A DNA stretch of 27,963 bases from a virus. This document shows positions 17,601-23,413 of the stretch, in pieces. How positions within the stretch are numbered: the first letter of the stretch is position 1; every line of letters begins with the position of its first letter. The position numbers were made by a program, and so were the translations under genes. Location of the stretch: the IMG/VR virus record IMGVR_UViG_3300038461_000190, positions 1 to 27,963 of that record; one strand, 5' to 3'. A model generated the notes under the pieces. That model ran no database searches. It worked only from the letters and a program-made list of their open reading frames with translations, and was not told where the DNA came from.

Positions 17601-18982
17601 TAACCATTAGCAATATTATCACAACCTGTGGTATTTTTACAAAGTGCACGATAACCAATAGCCGTATTATTAGTTCCTGTTCCTGTCGAATTACCAGCCT
17701 GACAACCAATATTAATATTACTTAAAGATTTTCTACTAATATCGAATATTGTTTGACCACTAATCTGATAACCACAATTTGAATTTAGTTTAGCACCACC
17801 ACAAATATTGAGTGTATATGCACCAGTAAGTGAGGTATTTCCAGTTAATACACCACCTAATTTAATTATATTATTTGTTATACTTAAACCATTTGTTGCA
17901 CCAGTTACTCCAACGGATTTATTTGTAAAACAATCAGGTGTACATCCACATAATGCAAGTGAATTTATTGATGTACTACCTGTATTAAGGTAATATGCGG
18001 GTAATTTATTATTTAATTTAGCTGAATCATTAACACAGATAATTGTAGTACCAGTATTAAGATAATAAGCTGGTAAATGACCACCTAATTTCAAACTATC
18101 AGAAGCTGTAGCTGTAGCACCTAAAAAACAACTTGGTATACAACCACATAATGCAAGTGAATTTATTACAGTACTGCCAGTATTAAGATAATAACTTGCA
18201 CTTTTATTATTCAATTTAGCACTATCGCTTGCACAAGCATTAATACCCAAATATGTTAATGGTGCTGTAATGCCAATATATGTATTAAATCCATCTATGG
18301 TTTCATAAGTATTAGGTGCTGTTGTACCAGTGAAATCATCAAACGTTATTGTATTTACTTTATCATTAAGAGCATTTTGTAAATCAGTTTGACCACTAAG
18401 TACACCTGTAATTGTACCCCAAGTACCTCCACCACCAGTACCGCCAGATACAAGACAAACTTTTTTTGTTATATTATTCCAAGCAAGTATATTTCCAGAA
18501 CCTTGTGGTGTAAACCAAATAGCTAAATTAGGCACTACAACTGTATTACAATATGTTGCTGCACTTAAAATAATATTATTACCACCCAATATTATTGAAC
18601 CAGTGTTTCCAGATGAAACATAATTATTATTACCACCAATAATTGCAGAATCAATTGATAATGCTTGATTATTTATTCCAAATGTTAAACTCGGTAATAA
18701 TTTATTATATATTAAATGTGTTGCTCCAGTAATTCCTGAAATATCTCTATAAATTATTTGTTGATTTGAACCAATATTACTAATAATAGCAGTTTTTCCA
18801 GTAACATAAGCAGCATCCACAACCGAACGTGCAGTATAATTATTGTGTTGATCAGTTGAATATTTAAATCTGCCTGAACTACCAATTGTGGTAAAACCAG
18901 ATAATGTTAATGTTTGACCAGATAATTGATTAAATCCAGCATTAGCTAAACTTTGTAATGTTTTAAATATTTTTGGTGGCAT
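11687..18982 (-). CDS. Giant cysteine-rich tail fibre with S74 intramolecular chaperone, 2431 aa
   Basis: The largest gene here. Approximate residue order: 1-425, N-terminal and trunk modules including NYTARSVVDAAYVTGKT and WGTITGVLSGQTDLQNAL; 427-600, YadA-head-type 17-residue repeats (NIANGYQALYSNTCGCD); 675-1090, an ITDYQSIHNI-containing domain passing into an Asn-rich solenoid (NNNLIINNYNNNILLG); 1094-1948, a long array of DSAKLNNKLPAYYLNTGST- and LNGHTEANLSVANSACLGG-type repeats; 1949-2068, a QASHGFSVGNV module; then 2315-2431, a peptidase S74/endosialidase chaperone domain. The S74 segment has S2316-D-M-N-L-K2321, matching the Ser/Lys dyad for self-cleavage, GFFAQEV and a C-terminal coiled coil. 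The family trimerises fibres and then cuts itself off. Cysteine reaches about 8 per cent in a sampled part of the array. It is probably a long trimeric side fibre. Confidence 0.85.
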   Translation of the reverse strand: MPPKIFKTLQSLANAGFNQLSGQTLTLSGFTTIGSSGRFKYSTDQHNNYTARSVVDAAYVTGKTAIISNIGSNQQIIYRDISGITGATHLIYNKLLPSLTFGINNQALSIDSAIIGGNNNYVSSGNTGSIILGGNNIILSAATYCNTVVVPNLAIWFTPQGSGNILAWNNITKKVCLVSGGTGGGGTWGTITGVLSGQTDLQNALNDKVNTITFDDFTGTTAPNTYETIDGFNTYIGITAPLTYLGINACASDSAKLNNKSASYYLNTGSTVINSLALCGCIPSCFLGATATASDSLKLGGHLPAYYLNTGTTIICVNDSAKLNNKLPAYYLNTGSTSINSLALCGCTPDCFTNKSVGVTGATNGLSITNNIIKLGGVLTGNTSLTGAYTLNICGGAKLNSNCGYQISGQTIFDISRKSLSNINIGCQAGNSTGTGTNNTAIGYRALCKNTTGCDNIANGYQALYSNTCGCDNIANGYQALYSNTCGCDNIANGYQALFSNTCGNTNIANGNSALVFNTTGCNNIANGVQALLHNTTGCNNIANGFSTFYNNIGGNNNIGFGLCAGFNNVTGNSNTFIGLCAGYSETTSNKLYIANSGTINPLIYGDFSAKCLKINGNLIITGNTTSSSIKLTSIVGKTTETAIAYIKSDGTILSGTSAGGGTWGSITGVLSGQTDLQLAFDNKLNIAIPITYNDLITLINANNLIKAQFYIITDYQSIHNIFDGTTVLPDLHYGGIVPLNVQALSTNELANIVTSTLYPQDLMYYNVRDNLSEDGTTPRKGKITYRKNMISNIETNYDYKHIIFRRWKFQLSGYTAWVSAGTYNVGDQIIYNHYLYVCNKAISGSTSTPDILTENFSSLINDNDYLSWQSNDVIIGSYSFPVNASVHKDFYTFSDSSGAERSDWFVNVVLGNIDFTTTGLYYNSIIFVENASAQTYNLKFDYNNYFMTFASENHTITYGVENNSIISQGNNNLIINNYNNNILLGKNNQYLIINNYNSNITWGNDNSGILLGSGNDTILYGNSNTNIVIHDGNSNSVFNYNNSNIVINSLNTNLTIDSGNDTLTLGDDNNTKTYDNDSDVWLYSHNLDLQSELNGKLASGGTAICATTAGNSLKLGNVLPAGYLLSGGTAKNSSCLNGHTEAALSVCNSVCVNGHAESALSVANSACLGGVLPAGYLLSGGTAKNSLCLGGALANTYAPLASPSFTTCTCAPIVCATTCFKGSGAGLTGTAGSLKSNDSSCLNGVLPAGYLLSGGTTINSLALCSCVPSCFLGATATACCAVTAGNALCLNSHTEANLSVANSACLGSHLPAYYLNTGSTITCASDSAKLNNKLPVYYLNTGSTSINALALCSCIPSCFLGATACASDSAKLGNHLPSYYLTTGSTAACACDSAKLGGVLPAGYLLSGGTALCAVCAGNASTVANCTPSCFLGVNACAVDSAKLNNKLPAYYLNTGSTALCATTAGNALCLNSHTEGNLSVANSACLGGKLPAYYLNTGSTITCASDSAKLNNKLPTYYLNTGSTSINSLALCSCIPSCFLGATACACDSAKLNNKLPAYYLNTGSTIALSTCSTTAGNALCLGTKLPAYYLNTGTTIFCGCSPSCFLAVGGTAVCSTTAGNALCLNGHTEDNLSVNNSVCVNGHLEANLSVANSACLGGHLPAYYLLSGGTAVCSTTAGNALCLGGVLPAGYLLSGGTAKNSLCLNGHTEAALSVCNSVCVNGHAEANLSVANSACLGGALANTYLSTSGCACDTKCFNAKLPAYYLNTGSTAICATCAIGAKNLCGCVPTSFLLSGGTAICATTAGNALCLNGHTEAALSVCNSVCVNGHAEANLSVANSACLGGHLPAYYLNTGSTIALSTCATIAGNALCLGAKLPAYYLNTGSTAICATCAISSKALCGCVPQSFLLSGGTAICATTAGNSLKLDNNLPAYYLNTGSTANAQQTKYTVTQASHGFSVGNVIKSSGANTYVKATGNTSANSEVVGIVTVVTSANIFTFVTQGVIETGVPVQTAGTVMFLSPTSGGTLTVTEPTTAGQVSKPLMVILQSGSKALFQIFRGLVITADGSYAPLDSPTFLNRITTPIVYGGVGTTSTLTLNGTSNAVVTGSTVILQPTGGNVGIGTTPLGKLNVAGLTYQTPTILLSGQEYYMAGNTSTGGIELNIGVNRTNNRQLWIKSSDSAINTTNSLIRIIPALRQIESISTDASCYLALSLNPNGGFVAIGTTVPAGKLHLHGTSVTLKLTDNGITSTDGFDFAFATHTGYIINRENGPINFYANNTCRMSISSAGVLTISALGSGTVCSNAGVIGISSDMNLKISDGLIDCALPKIMQLTPRYYYWNEKSGFDTCVRQLGFFAQEVNKVLGEEVVNTPKDGKTWGIYDGGVIAMLTKAIQEQEEKINNQQKLITELKVDVEILKSGVGHLENK
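13140..15700 (-). repeat. Coding repeat array of the giant fibre (about 850 residues)
   Basis: About 2.5 kb of imperfect repeats encode two interleaved unit types: one around [KL].LPA[YG]YL[LN][TS]G[GS]T and one around LNGHTEA.LSV.NSACLGG, with LALCSCIPSCFLGATA as a recurring third element. The unit of roughly 25-30 residues occurs dozens of times with local near-identity, such as the AYYLNTGST segments. Similar DSAxLGGxLPxYYL repeats are known in phage and prophage fibres. Recombination between copies would change fibre length. Confidence 0.85.
17491..17626 (-). repeat. 51-bp tandem repeats encoding 17-residue adhesin repeats
   Basis: A 51-base unit starting GTGCTTGATAACC on the plus strand occurs identically at 17491-17541 and 17542-17592, and again over its first 34 bases from 17593. 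A second 51-base-spaced pair (GTTGGCAATATTG) starts at 17351 and 17402. Each unit encodes 17 residues of the NIANGYQALYSNT type. Near-identity at DNA level points to recent duplication. Confidence 0.85.
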
Positions 18983-19001
18983 ATTATCATTTTATTTAAT
19001 A

Positions 19002-20693
19002 TTAAACAGGTACTGGTGTATCAATAAATGCAAATACGCTCCATCTATTACCGTTAAAAATATAAGATAATGAACCTGAATCACTATTAATTTGTGATTG
19101 AACCTGACCATTCGTTAACGGACCTGCAATAGTTATTGGAGCACCCGATGCACAACAACTAATATCGGCAATTACAGCTACCATACCTGTAGGTGGAGAT
19201 AAAGGTAAGATAATAAGCGTACCACAACATGCACCCACATAAAAATCAAATGATGTCATTTGATATGTTGAAGTTGTTGGAAGACAAGCACTTCGAATAA
19301 GCGGTCCACCCACCGAGCTGCCACTTGATACTGTAACACCAGCATATGGTAATACCCATGCACTTGTATTTGAATCAGCGATAATAACCGCTTTACTAAT
19401 ATGACTATCTGTTGTTGGTTCTACAGATGTTAATAATCCTGCAGTAATATCACTCAAAAAATAAGTAGTATTCGTTGTTAATCCAGTTAATCCAGTAACA
19501 TAACCTGCCTGAGTAAGATCAAACACATCTGGACTTATTATCTTATTTATAATACCAATAACTTCACCATTATATGTACCATCAGCAATTGATTTATTAT
19601 ATGTTCCACCACTCCAACCAATTACTTCATTTGTAGCAAATCCATGTGAAAATTGAGTTATTCTTTTTGTAATCCTTTCTCCAGAAATTGAATTTCTATT
19701 ATCCACATATCTTTTATCAACAAGTGAACGTGAACTATATGTAGCCGAATAATCTCCACCATATTCTATACCTGTTCGACCAGTAACATTACGTCCATCA
19801 GTTATTGTGGTAATGCCTGTTAATGTACCTCCAAGTTTAATTGTGTTTCCAATTCTCGTAAGACCATTAGTTGCATTAGCACTTGTACCAGATAAATAAA
19901 TAAATGCTTCATTATAACTTACACCAATTGTATCGGGTGTTTTTGTTATAATACTCCTAAACTCAAGAACTCTACCTACCTTTTCTGCAAAGGTTGGTGC
20001 ACCAATAGTAATTGTAATACCAGTAGTTAAACTACCCAAAATAAGACTACTAAAAATTACACTTGAACCATTATTAGGTGCAGTACCAGTTATCCACGAT
20101 GTTTGAATATATGAAATTGATGGTGGATAATATACTACACCGTTTTGAAATGTACCAATTTGTTCACTAATATTACCATCAATTAAAATCCAGCCAAGTT
20201 GATTTCCACTACCAATATATTCATTCCAAATCCATGATTTAACAAGACTTGTTGTTTTTACATAACCTCTTTTGGGAATCCCATCTGTTGATATGCCTAT
20301 AGTAATTATACCATTTATATCTCTATAATAATTATTATATAATGAATAATATAAACCATTATATGAATTATCAAGCACGTAATCTATTGGTAAAATTTGT
20401 ACACCAGTAAAACCACTAAAAAATCCAATATTTGTTGCACCTGTGACAAAATCTCCACTCGGAATTACAGTATCATATTTCTTTTCAATTAAATTAATGT
20501 TATTAACACCATCTTTATACCAATATTCAGTTCCTAATATATTTACTGTTAAACCAGCGTATCTTAAAGGAACTGGAATTGCAATATTTGTTGCGCCTGT
20601 TGAAACATATGCAGTATTTCCTGTGCTCAAATATCTTGATTCACTTGGTTTACCAGCATTAATTTTAGTATTGTCATTTAATATTATTGCCAT
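19002..20693 (-). CDS. Tail-fibre-like protein, 563 aa
   Basis: Probable fibre protein. Residues 1-70 (MAIILNDNTKINAGKP..STGATNIAI..GLTVNILGTEYWYKDG) are paralogous to the start of the 492-residue fibre. The middle (about 80-290) is a largely unique region with Tyr-rich and beta-rich sequence (VLDNSYNGLYYSLYNNYY). A TNGLTRIGNTIKLGG trunk motif and YGGDYSATYSSRSLVDKRYVD follow. Residues 337-460 are one copy of the HGF/GWSGGTYNK module, and residues 461-563 form the same C-terminal domain as the 492-residue protein (LIILPLSPPTG..SDSGSLSYIFNGNRWSVF). All five cysteines lie in the last 100 residues, including two CC pairs. It sits 19 bases before the giant fibre gene and 12 bases after the 386-residue gene, so co-transcription is likely. 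Confidence 0.75.
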   Translation of the reverse strand: MAIILNDNTKINAGKPSESRYLSTGNTAYVSTGATNIAIPVPLRYAGLTVNILGTEYWYKDGVNNINLIEKKYDTVIPSGDFVTGATNIGFFSGFTGVQILPIDYVLDNSYNGLYYSLYNNYYRDINGIITIGISTDGIPKRGYVKTTSLVKSWIWNEYIGSGNQLGWILIDGNISEQIGTFQNGVVYYPPSISYIQTSWITGTAPNNGSSVIFSSLILGSLTTGITITIGAPTFAEKVGRVLEFRSIITKTPDTIGVSYNEAFIYLSGTSANATNGLTRIGNTIKLGGTLTGITTITDGRNVTGRTGIEYGGDYSATYSSRSLVDKRYVDNRNSISGERITKRITQFSHGFATNEVIGWSGGTYNKSIADGTYNGEVIGIINKIISPDVFDLTQAGYVTGLTGLTTNTTYFLSDITAGLLTSVEPTTDSHISKAVIIADSNTSAWVLPYAGVTVSSGSSVGGPLIRSACLPTTSTYQMTSFDFYVGACCGTLIILPLSPPTGMVAVIADISCCASGAPITIAGPLTNGQVQSQINSDSGSLSYIFNGNRWSVFAFIDTPVPV

Positions 20694-20705
20694 TTTTTAT
20701 ATTTT

Positions 20706-21866
20706 TTAACTATTTCTTAATTCCATTAATGAATTTGCAGCACTTTGATAATTACTTATATATACTTTATATGTGTGTGGTGAACCACCTATTACTACAT
20801 TAGTCCATAATCCACATGCAACATTAACTGAATTATAATTTGGAAATAAATTACCACCAGCAGATACTGCACCCCCAATTGCACCATTATTAAGTGCATT
20901 TACATACCAACATGTTTTTGATGTAGACTCAGAAGGTATAGCAAAAAATATGTAATCGTCAGAAGTACTATTAAAATTAATTGAAACAGTACCAGTACTG
21001 TCTGCAACTACTTTACTTCCAGCAATAACTAATGCACATGTTGCTGTTGGTCTATTGCTGCCAGCAGGTGCACCACCACTTGCTACTTTACCATAAAAAT
21101 ACGGATATAAACCACAAACAATAACAGATACTGGAGTTGTTGTACCAGAAACTAATGGTGAGCTGAAATTAACCCCTGAACTGTTTTTAGGTTGAACACC
21201 TGCACAATATGAAACCGAACCATATGCACATCTTACTCCTGCAACAACATAATATGTAGGTATTGAATACGTACAAGTTAACACGTTAACAGCAACAGGA
21301 CAAATAGCAGTACCACCACTAAAATTAAGATAATTATGTGATATTGCACCACAACTTCTAAATGGTGAAGCACTTGTATATTGTGGATTTATCGAACCTT
21401 TATTTAATACAGTAGTACCAACAGCATTTATTATTGTACCAACTTCATATGAACTTGATAATGATGAAATAGTAAATGTATTTGAAGGTGCAGTTAATGT
21501 AGGATTTAATGTTGGAACTAATAATTGCTGGATAATATATGATAAAGTACATCCCGAAAGAGTATCACCAGCATTAATACCACCTAATGTAATTGCTGCA
21601 GGTGATTTACATGTTATAGGATATATCGGGTCACCACCAGCACCAGATGGTAGTAATTTAATTTTACCAGCACCATCATATGTAAGTACATCACCAACAT
21701 GTGATACTGCTTGATCTGCAGTAATTATTATATTACTACCATTACCATCTGACAAAGTTAAACCACTTATGGTTGCAATTTGAGTTTGACCAGAAAGAGT
21801 TAATATTGAATCGGGCAGTTGTTTAAATTGGATCGAACTAAGGTCCGGACGTGAGAAGAAGGTCAT
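20706..21866 (-). CDS. Tail-fibre-like protein with shared tip domain, 386 aa
   Basis: Probable fibre or fibre-tip protein. The first 80 residues (MTFFSRPDLSSIQFKQLPDSILTLSGQTQIATISGLTLSDG) form a short N-terminal module with a VLTYDGAGKIKLLPSG segment. From about residue 83 to the end it parallels the C-terminal half of the 648-residue fibre: LGGINAGDTLSGCTLSYIIQQLL, EVGTIIN, RPTATCALVIAGSKVVADSTG, DDYIFFAIP, NNGAIGGA, LFP, YKVYISN. Two genes in one cluster therefore carry the same probable receptor-binding domain. I count 11 cysteines, all after residue 80. The gene follows a homing-endonuclease gene by 13 bases and precedes the 563-residue gene by 12. No Shine-Dalgarno sequence is seen. 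Confidence 0.72.
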   Translation of the reverse strand: MTFFSRPDLSSIQFKQLPDSILTLSGQTQIATISGLTLSDGNGSNIIITADQAVSHVGDVLTYDGAGKIKLLPSGAGGDPIYPITCKSPAAITLGGINAGDTLSGCTLSYIIQQLLVPTLNPTLTAPSNTFTISSLSSSYEVGTIINAVGTTVLNKGSINPQYTSASPFRSCGAISHNYLNFSGGTAICPVAVNVLTCTYSIPTYYVVAGVRCAYGSVSYCAGVQPKNSSGVNFSSPLVSGTTTPVSVIVCGLYPYFYGKVASGGAPAGSNRPTATCALVIAGSKVVADSTGTVSINFNSTSDDYIFFAIPSESTSKTCWYVNALNNGAIGGAVSAGGNLFPNYNSVNVACGLWTNVVIGGSPHTYKVYISNYQSAANSLMELRNS

Positions 21867-21879
21867 AACTATTTAATTT

Positions 21880-22968
21880 TTAAGTAATTATATTATTTTT
21901 TAATATTTCCGAAAGATTTTTTCTCTCAGTGTAAGGAATTCGCAATAAATTAATGTTATTGTTTATTGCATAATCTGTTTTTAATTTATCATTGGTTTGT
22001 CTTAATTCAAAACCTCTTTTACCACCCAAATAAGCAACTTCTCTAAAATGGGGTTCACCGTCATATTCAATAAGCATATTATATTTAGGTAAATAAAAAT
22101 CATATCTTAGTGGCAGTACATTTTTGCAACCAATAAATGATTTTTGAACTTCGAAACTAATAACATTTTGAGTTAGCCAATTGGCAATAAATAATTCGCC
22201 TTTTGATTTGGTTTTACATTTAGAACAACCTCTACCATTTAAATGCCCACATGGTTTTTGTTCAAAAATTCCATGTTCACGACAAATTATTTTTATTTTT
22301 ATTGAATTATATATATAATCAACCAAACTATAGTCATATATATTGCCGTGAACTTTTTGTGCTTTTTCAATAAATTGTGATGTAGTATGAGTAATTTTTT
22401 CAATGCTACATTGAGGACAAGATTGACCCGATAAATGAGAATTTGGTTTCATTTCAAAAATACCATGTTTTTTACAAATTATTTTAACCTTTGTTATTGA
22501 ATTAATATAATCAACTAACGAATAATCATAAATATCTCCATGTGTGTTATTTGCTTTTTCAATAAATTCATCATGATTTGATTTAACTCCACCATTACAC
22601 TTAGGACAACCGTCACCAGATAAATGTCTTTTAGGTCTTTGTTTGAAAACACCATGTTCTTTACATATAAATTTTACTTTAGATTTATTGTCAACATATT
22701 CAACTAACGAATAATCATATTTATCACCATGCTTTTGCTTTGCAGTATCAATAAATCTAGCATTATTACTTTTTCCTCTGCCCATACAAATAGGACAATT
22801 TTGACCAGCAAGATGATTTGAAGCATTTTGTTGAAATAATCCATGCTCTTTACATATAATATCTACCATTGTCCTATTATTAATATAATCAACTTTAGAA
22901 TAATCATATCTATCACCATGCACGAATTCTGCTTTTAATATAAATTCATATGTTGATAATCCTTTCAT
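21880..22968 (-). CDS. Putative homing endonuclease: four DUF723-like repeats plus VSR/EDxHD-type nuclease, 362 aa
   Basis: Four tandem repeats of about 63 residues occupy residues 6-67, 69-131, 132-195 and 196-258. Each has the pattern HG..YDYS.V.Y, then C..HG.F.......HL.G..C..C, the Cys/His spacing of a zinc-binding DNA-recognition unit (DUF723-like). Residues about 259-362 form a nuclease-like domain with GELFIANWL, LRYDFYLPKYNMLIEYDGEPHF and a basic C-terminus. This is like the very-short-patch-repair/EDxHD fold found in phage homing enzymes such as I-Bth0305I. I infer a free-standing, site-specific DNA endonuclease that spreads itself between phages. It is the first gene of the main fibre operon, behind a promoter motif and a leader hairpin. 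An alternative is a host-takeover nuclease. The fold assignment is from motif memory, not a search. Confidence 0.78.
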   Translation of the reverse strand: MKGLSTYEFILKAEFVHGDRYDYSKVDYINNRTMVDIICKEHGLFQQNASNHLAGQNCPICMGRGKSNNARFIDTAKQKHGDKYDYSLVEYVDNKSKVKFICKEHGVFKQRPKRHLSGDGCPKCNGGVKSNHDEFIEKANNTHGDIYDYSLVDYINSITKVKIICKKHGIFEMKPNSHLSGQSCPQCSIEKITHTTSQFIEKAQKVHGNIYDYSLVDYIYNSIKIKIICREHGIFEQKPCGHLNGRGCSKCKTKSKGELFIANWLTQNVISFEVQKSFIGCKNVLPLRYDFYLPKYNMLIEYDGEPHFREVAYLGGKRGFELRQTNDKLKTDYAINNNINLLRIPYTERKNLSEILKNNIIT

Positions 22969-23007
22969 AATTTCGTATCTATATGACCGTACCCCTAATT
23001 AGCAATT

Positions 23008-23025
23008 CCGAAGTTTTCGCTTCGG
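23008..23025 (-). promoter_or_regulatory. Leader hairpin upstream of the main fibre operon
   Basis: CCGAAG-CGAAAA-CTTCGG forms a perfect 6-bp GC-containing stem just downstream of the promoter motif and about 40 bases before the ATG at 22968. No T tract follows on the minus strand, so it is not a terminator in that direction. It may protect the 5' end of the mRNA. On the plus strand it is followed by TTTTA. Confidence 0.5.
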
Positions 23026-23030
23026 TTTTA

Positions 23031-23044
23031 TTTAATATAAATAC
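23031..23044 (-). promoter_or_regulatory. Recurrent GTATTTATAT promoter-like motif for the main fibre operon
   Basis: The coding strand reads GTATTTATATTAAA, identical over 14 bases to the copy at 5961-5974. It lies immediately downstream of the terminator at 23076-23112 and 63-76 bases before the nuclease start codon. Confidence 0.55.
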
Positions 23045-23075
23045 AAAAGTTTCTAATTAAAAACATATAAAAATA

Positions 23076-23112
23076 AAAAACCCCGTAAGAATAATTTCTC
23101 ACGGGGTTTTAA
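23076..23112 (-). terminator. Bidirectional intrinsic terminator after the tRNA/RNA block
   Basis: A 6-bp CCCCGT/ACGGGG stem is extended by AGAA/TTCT pairs after one mismatch and flanked by A and T tracts on both sides. Minus-strand transcripts from the tRNA region would end here, just before the next promoter motif. The form is typical of rho-independent termination in either direction. Confidence 0.85.
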
Positions 23113-23116
23113 AAAC

Positions 23117-23250
23117 CGATACCCTGAAGTTTGTGTTACCACAGGGACGACAGGGAATAAGATTTATAGATTTTAATTATATTAAACATTTAGTCAATCT
23201 TTCGATTGTGCAGTAATTACCACGTGCAGGTAGTTTAATTTTAATTACTT
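23117..23250 (-). ncRNA. Candidate structured RNA between the tRNA and terminator
   Basis: This 134-base tract has no convincing ORF. On the minus strand it contains CAATC-GAAA-GATTG (23195-23208) and TGTG-GTAA-CACA (23132-23143), two perfect hairpins with GNRA tetraloops. The second sits inside a CCCTG/CAGGG stem (23151-23155 with 23122-23126), and a second CCCTG at 23142-23146 offers an alternative pairing. A CTGCAC direct repeat lies nearer the tRNA. The tract directly precedes a strong terminator. I do not recognise the RNA. It could be a trailer of the tRNA precursor, a stand-alone small RNA, or a decayed second tRNA. Confidence 0.4.
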
Positions 23251-23322
23251 AGCGGGAGGTGGATTCGAACACACCGACCTCTTGATTATGAGCCAAGCGA
23301 GTTACCACTGCTCTACCCCGCA
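23251..23322 (-). tRNA. tRNA-Met (CAT anticodon), initiator-like, with a bulged T stem
   Basis: On the minus strand the cloverleaf reads TGCGGGG acceptor, TA, D arm GAGC-AGTGGTAA-CTC, anticodon arm CTTGG-CTCATAA-TCAAG with CAT at plus positions 23288-23290, variable AGGTC, a T arm with TTCGAAT loop, then TCCCGCT. Position 1 (T) and position 72 (T) do not pair, and the D stem has A11-T24. Both are hallmarks of bacterial initiator tRNA, and the sequence strongly resembles plastid and bacterial fMet tRNAs. The three G-C pairs usual in the initiator anticodon stem are not present. CCA is not encoded. The T stem GGTG/CACC has one extra T on the 5' side, which is unusual and may impair function. 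Confidence 0.85.
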
Positions 23323-23352
23323 ATATATTTTAAATTTATTTTAGTTGTTTTT

Positions 23353-23362
23353 ATTTAAATAC
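23353..23362 (-). promoter_or_regulatory. Promoter-like motif upstream of the tRNA
   Basis: The coding strand reads GTATTTAAAT followed by AAAAAC, about 30-40 bases before the tRNA. It is a variant of the recurrent GTATTTATAT motif with one substitution. Confidence 0.35.
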
Positions 23363-23371
23363 TCTACAAAG

Positions 23372-23394
23372 GTAAATAAAGTTTTATTATTTAC
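23372..23394 (-). terminator. AT-only hairpin after the helicase gene, possible weak terminator
   Basis: A perfect 8-bp inverted repeat (GTAAATAA with TTATTTAC, 7-base loop) lies 20 bases after the helicase stop. The minus strand continues CTTTG rather than a long T run, so termination would be weak. It could also be a processing site ahead of the tRNA. Confidence 0.35.
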
Positions 23395-23413
23395 AACTTT
23401 TTTTAAAAATATT

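Noticed and set aside
17491-17626. CRISPR array
   Set aside because: The 51-base units are contiguous with no unique spacers and encode an in-frame 17-residue adhesin repeat.
11687-18982. Cysteine codons reassigned to another residue
   Set aside because: TGT and TGC encode the expected zinc-type Cys residues in the nearby nuclease repeats, and a paralogous fibre lacks these codons altogether. A global reassignment is not supported.
9700-21866. Diversity-generating retroelement acting on the shared tip domains
   Set aside because: No reverse transcriptase gene or template repeat is visible in the window, and the paralogous tips differ across the whole domain rather than at adenine-specific sites.
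23117-23160. Second tRNA downstream of tRNA-Met
   Set aside because: A D-arm-like GTGGTAACAC occurs, but no anticodon stem, T loop or matching acceptor can be drawn. It is kept only as part of a candidate structured RNA.
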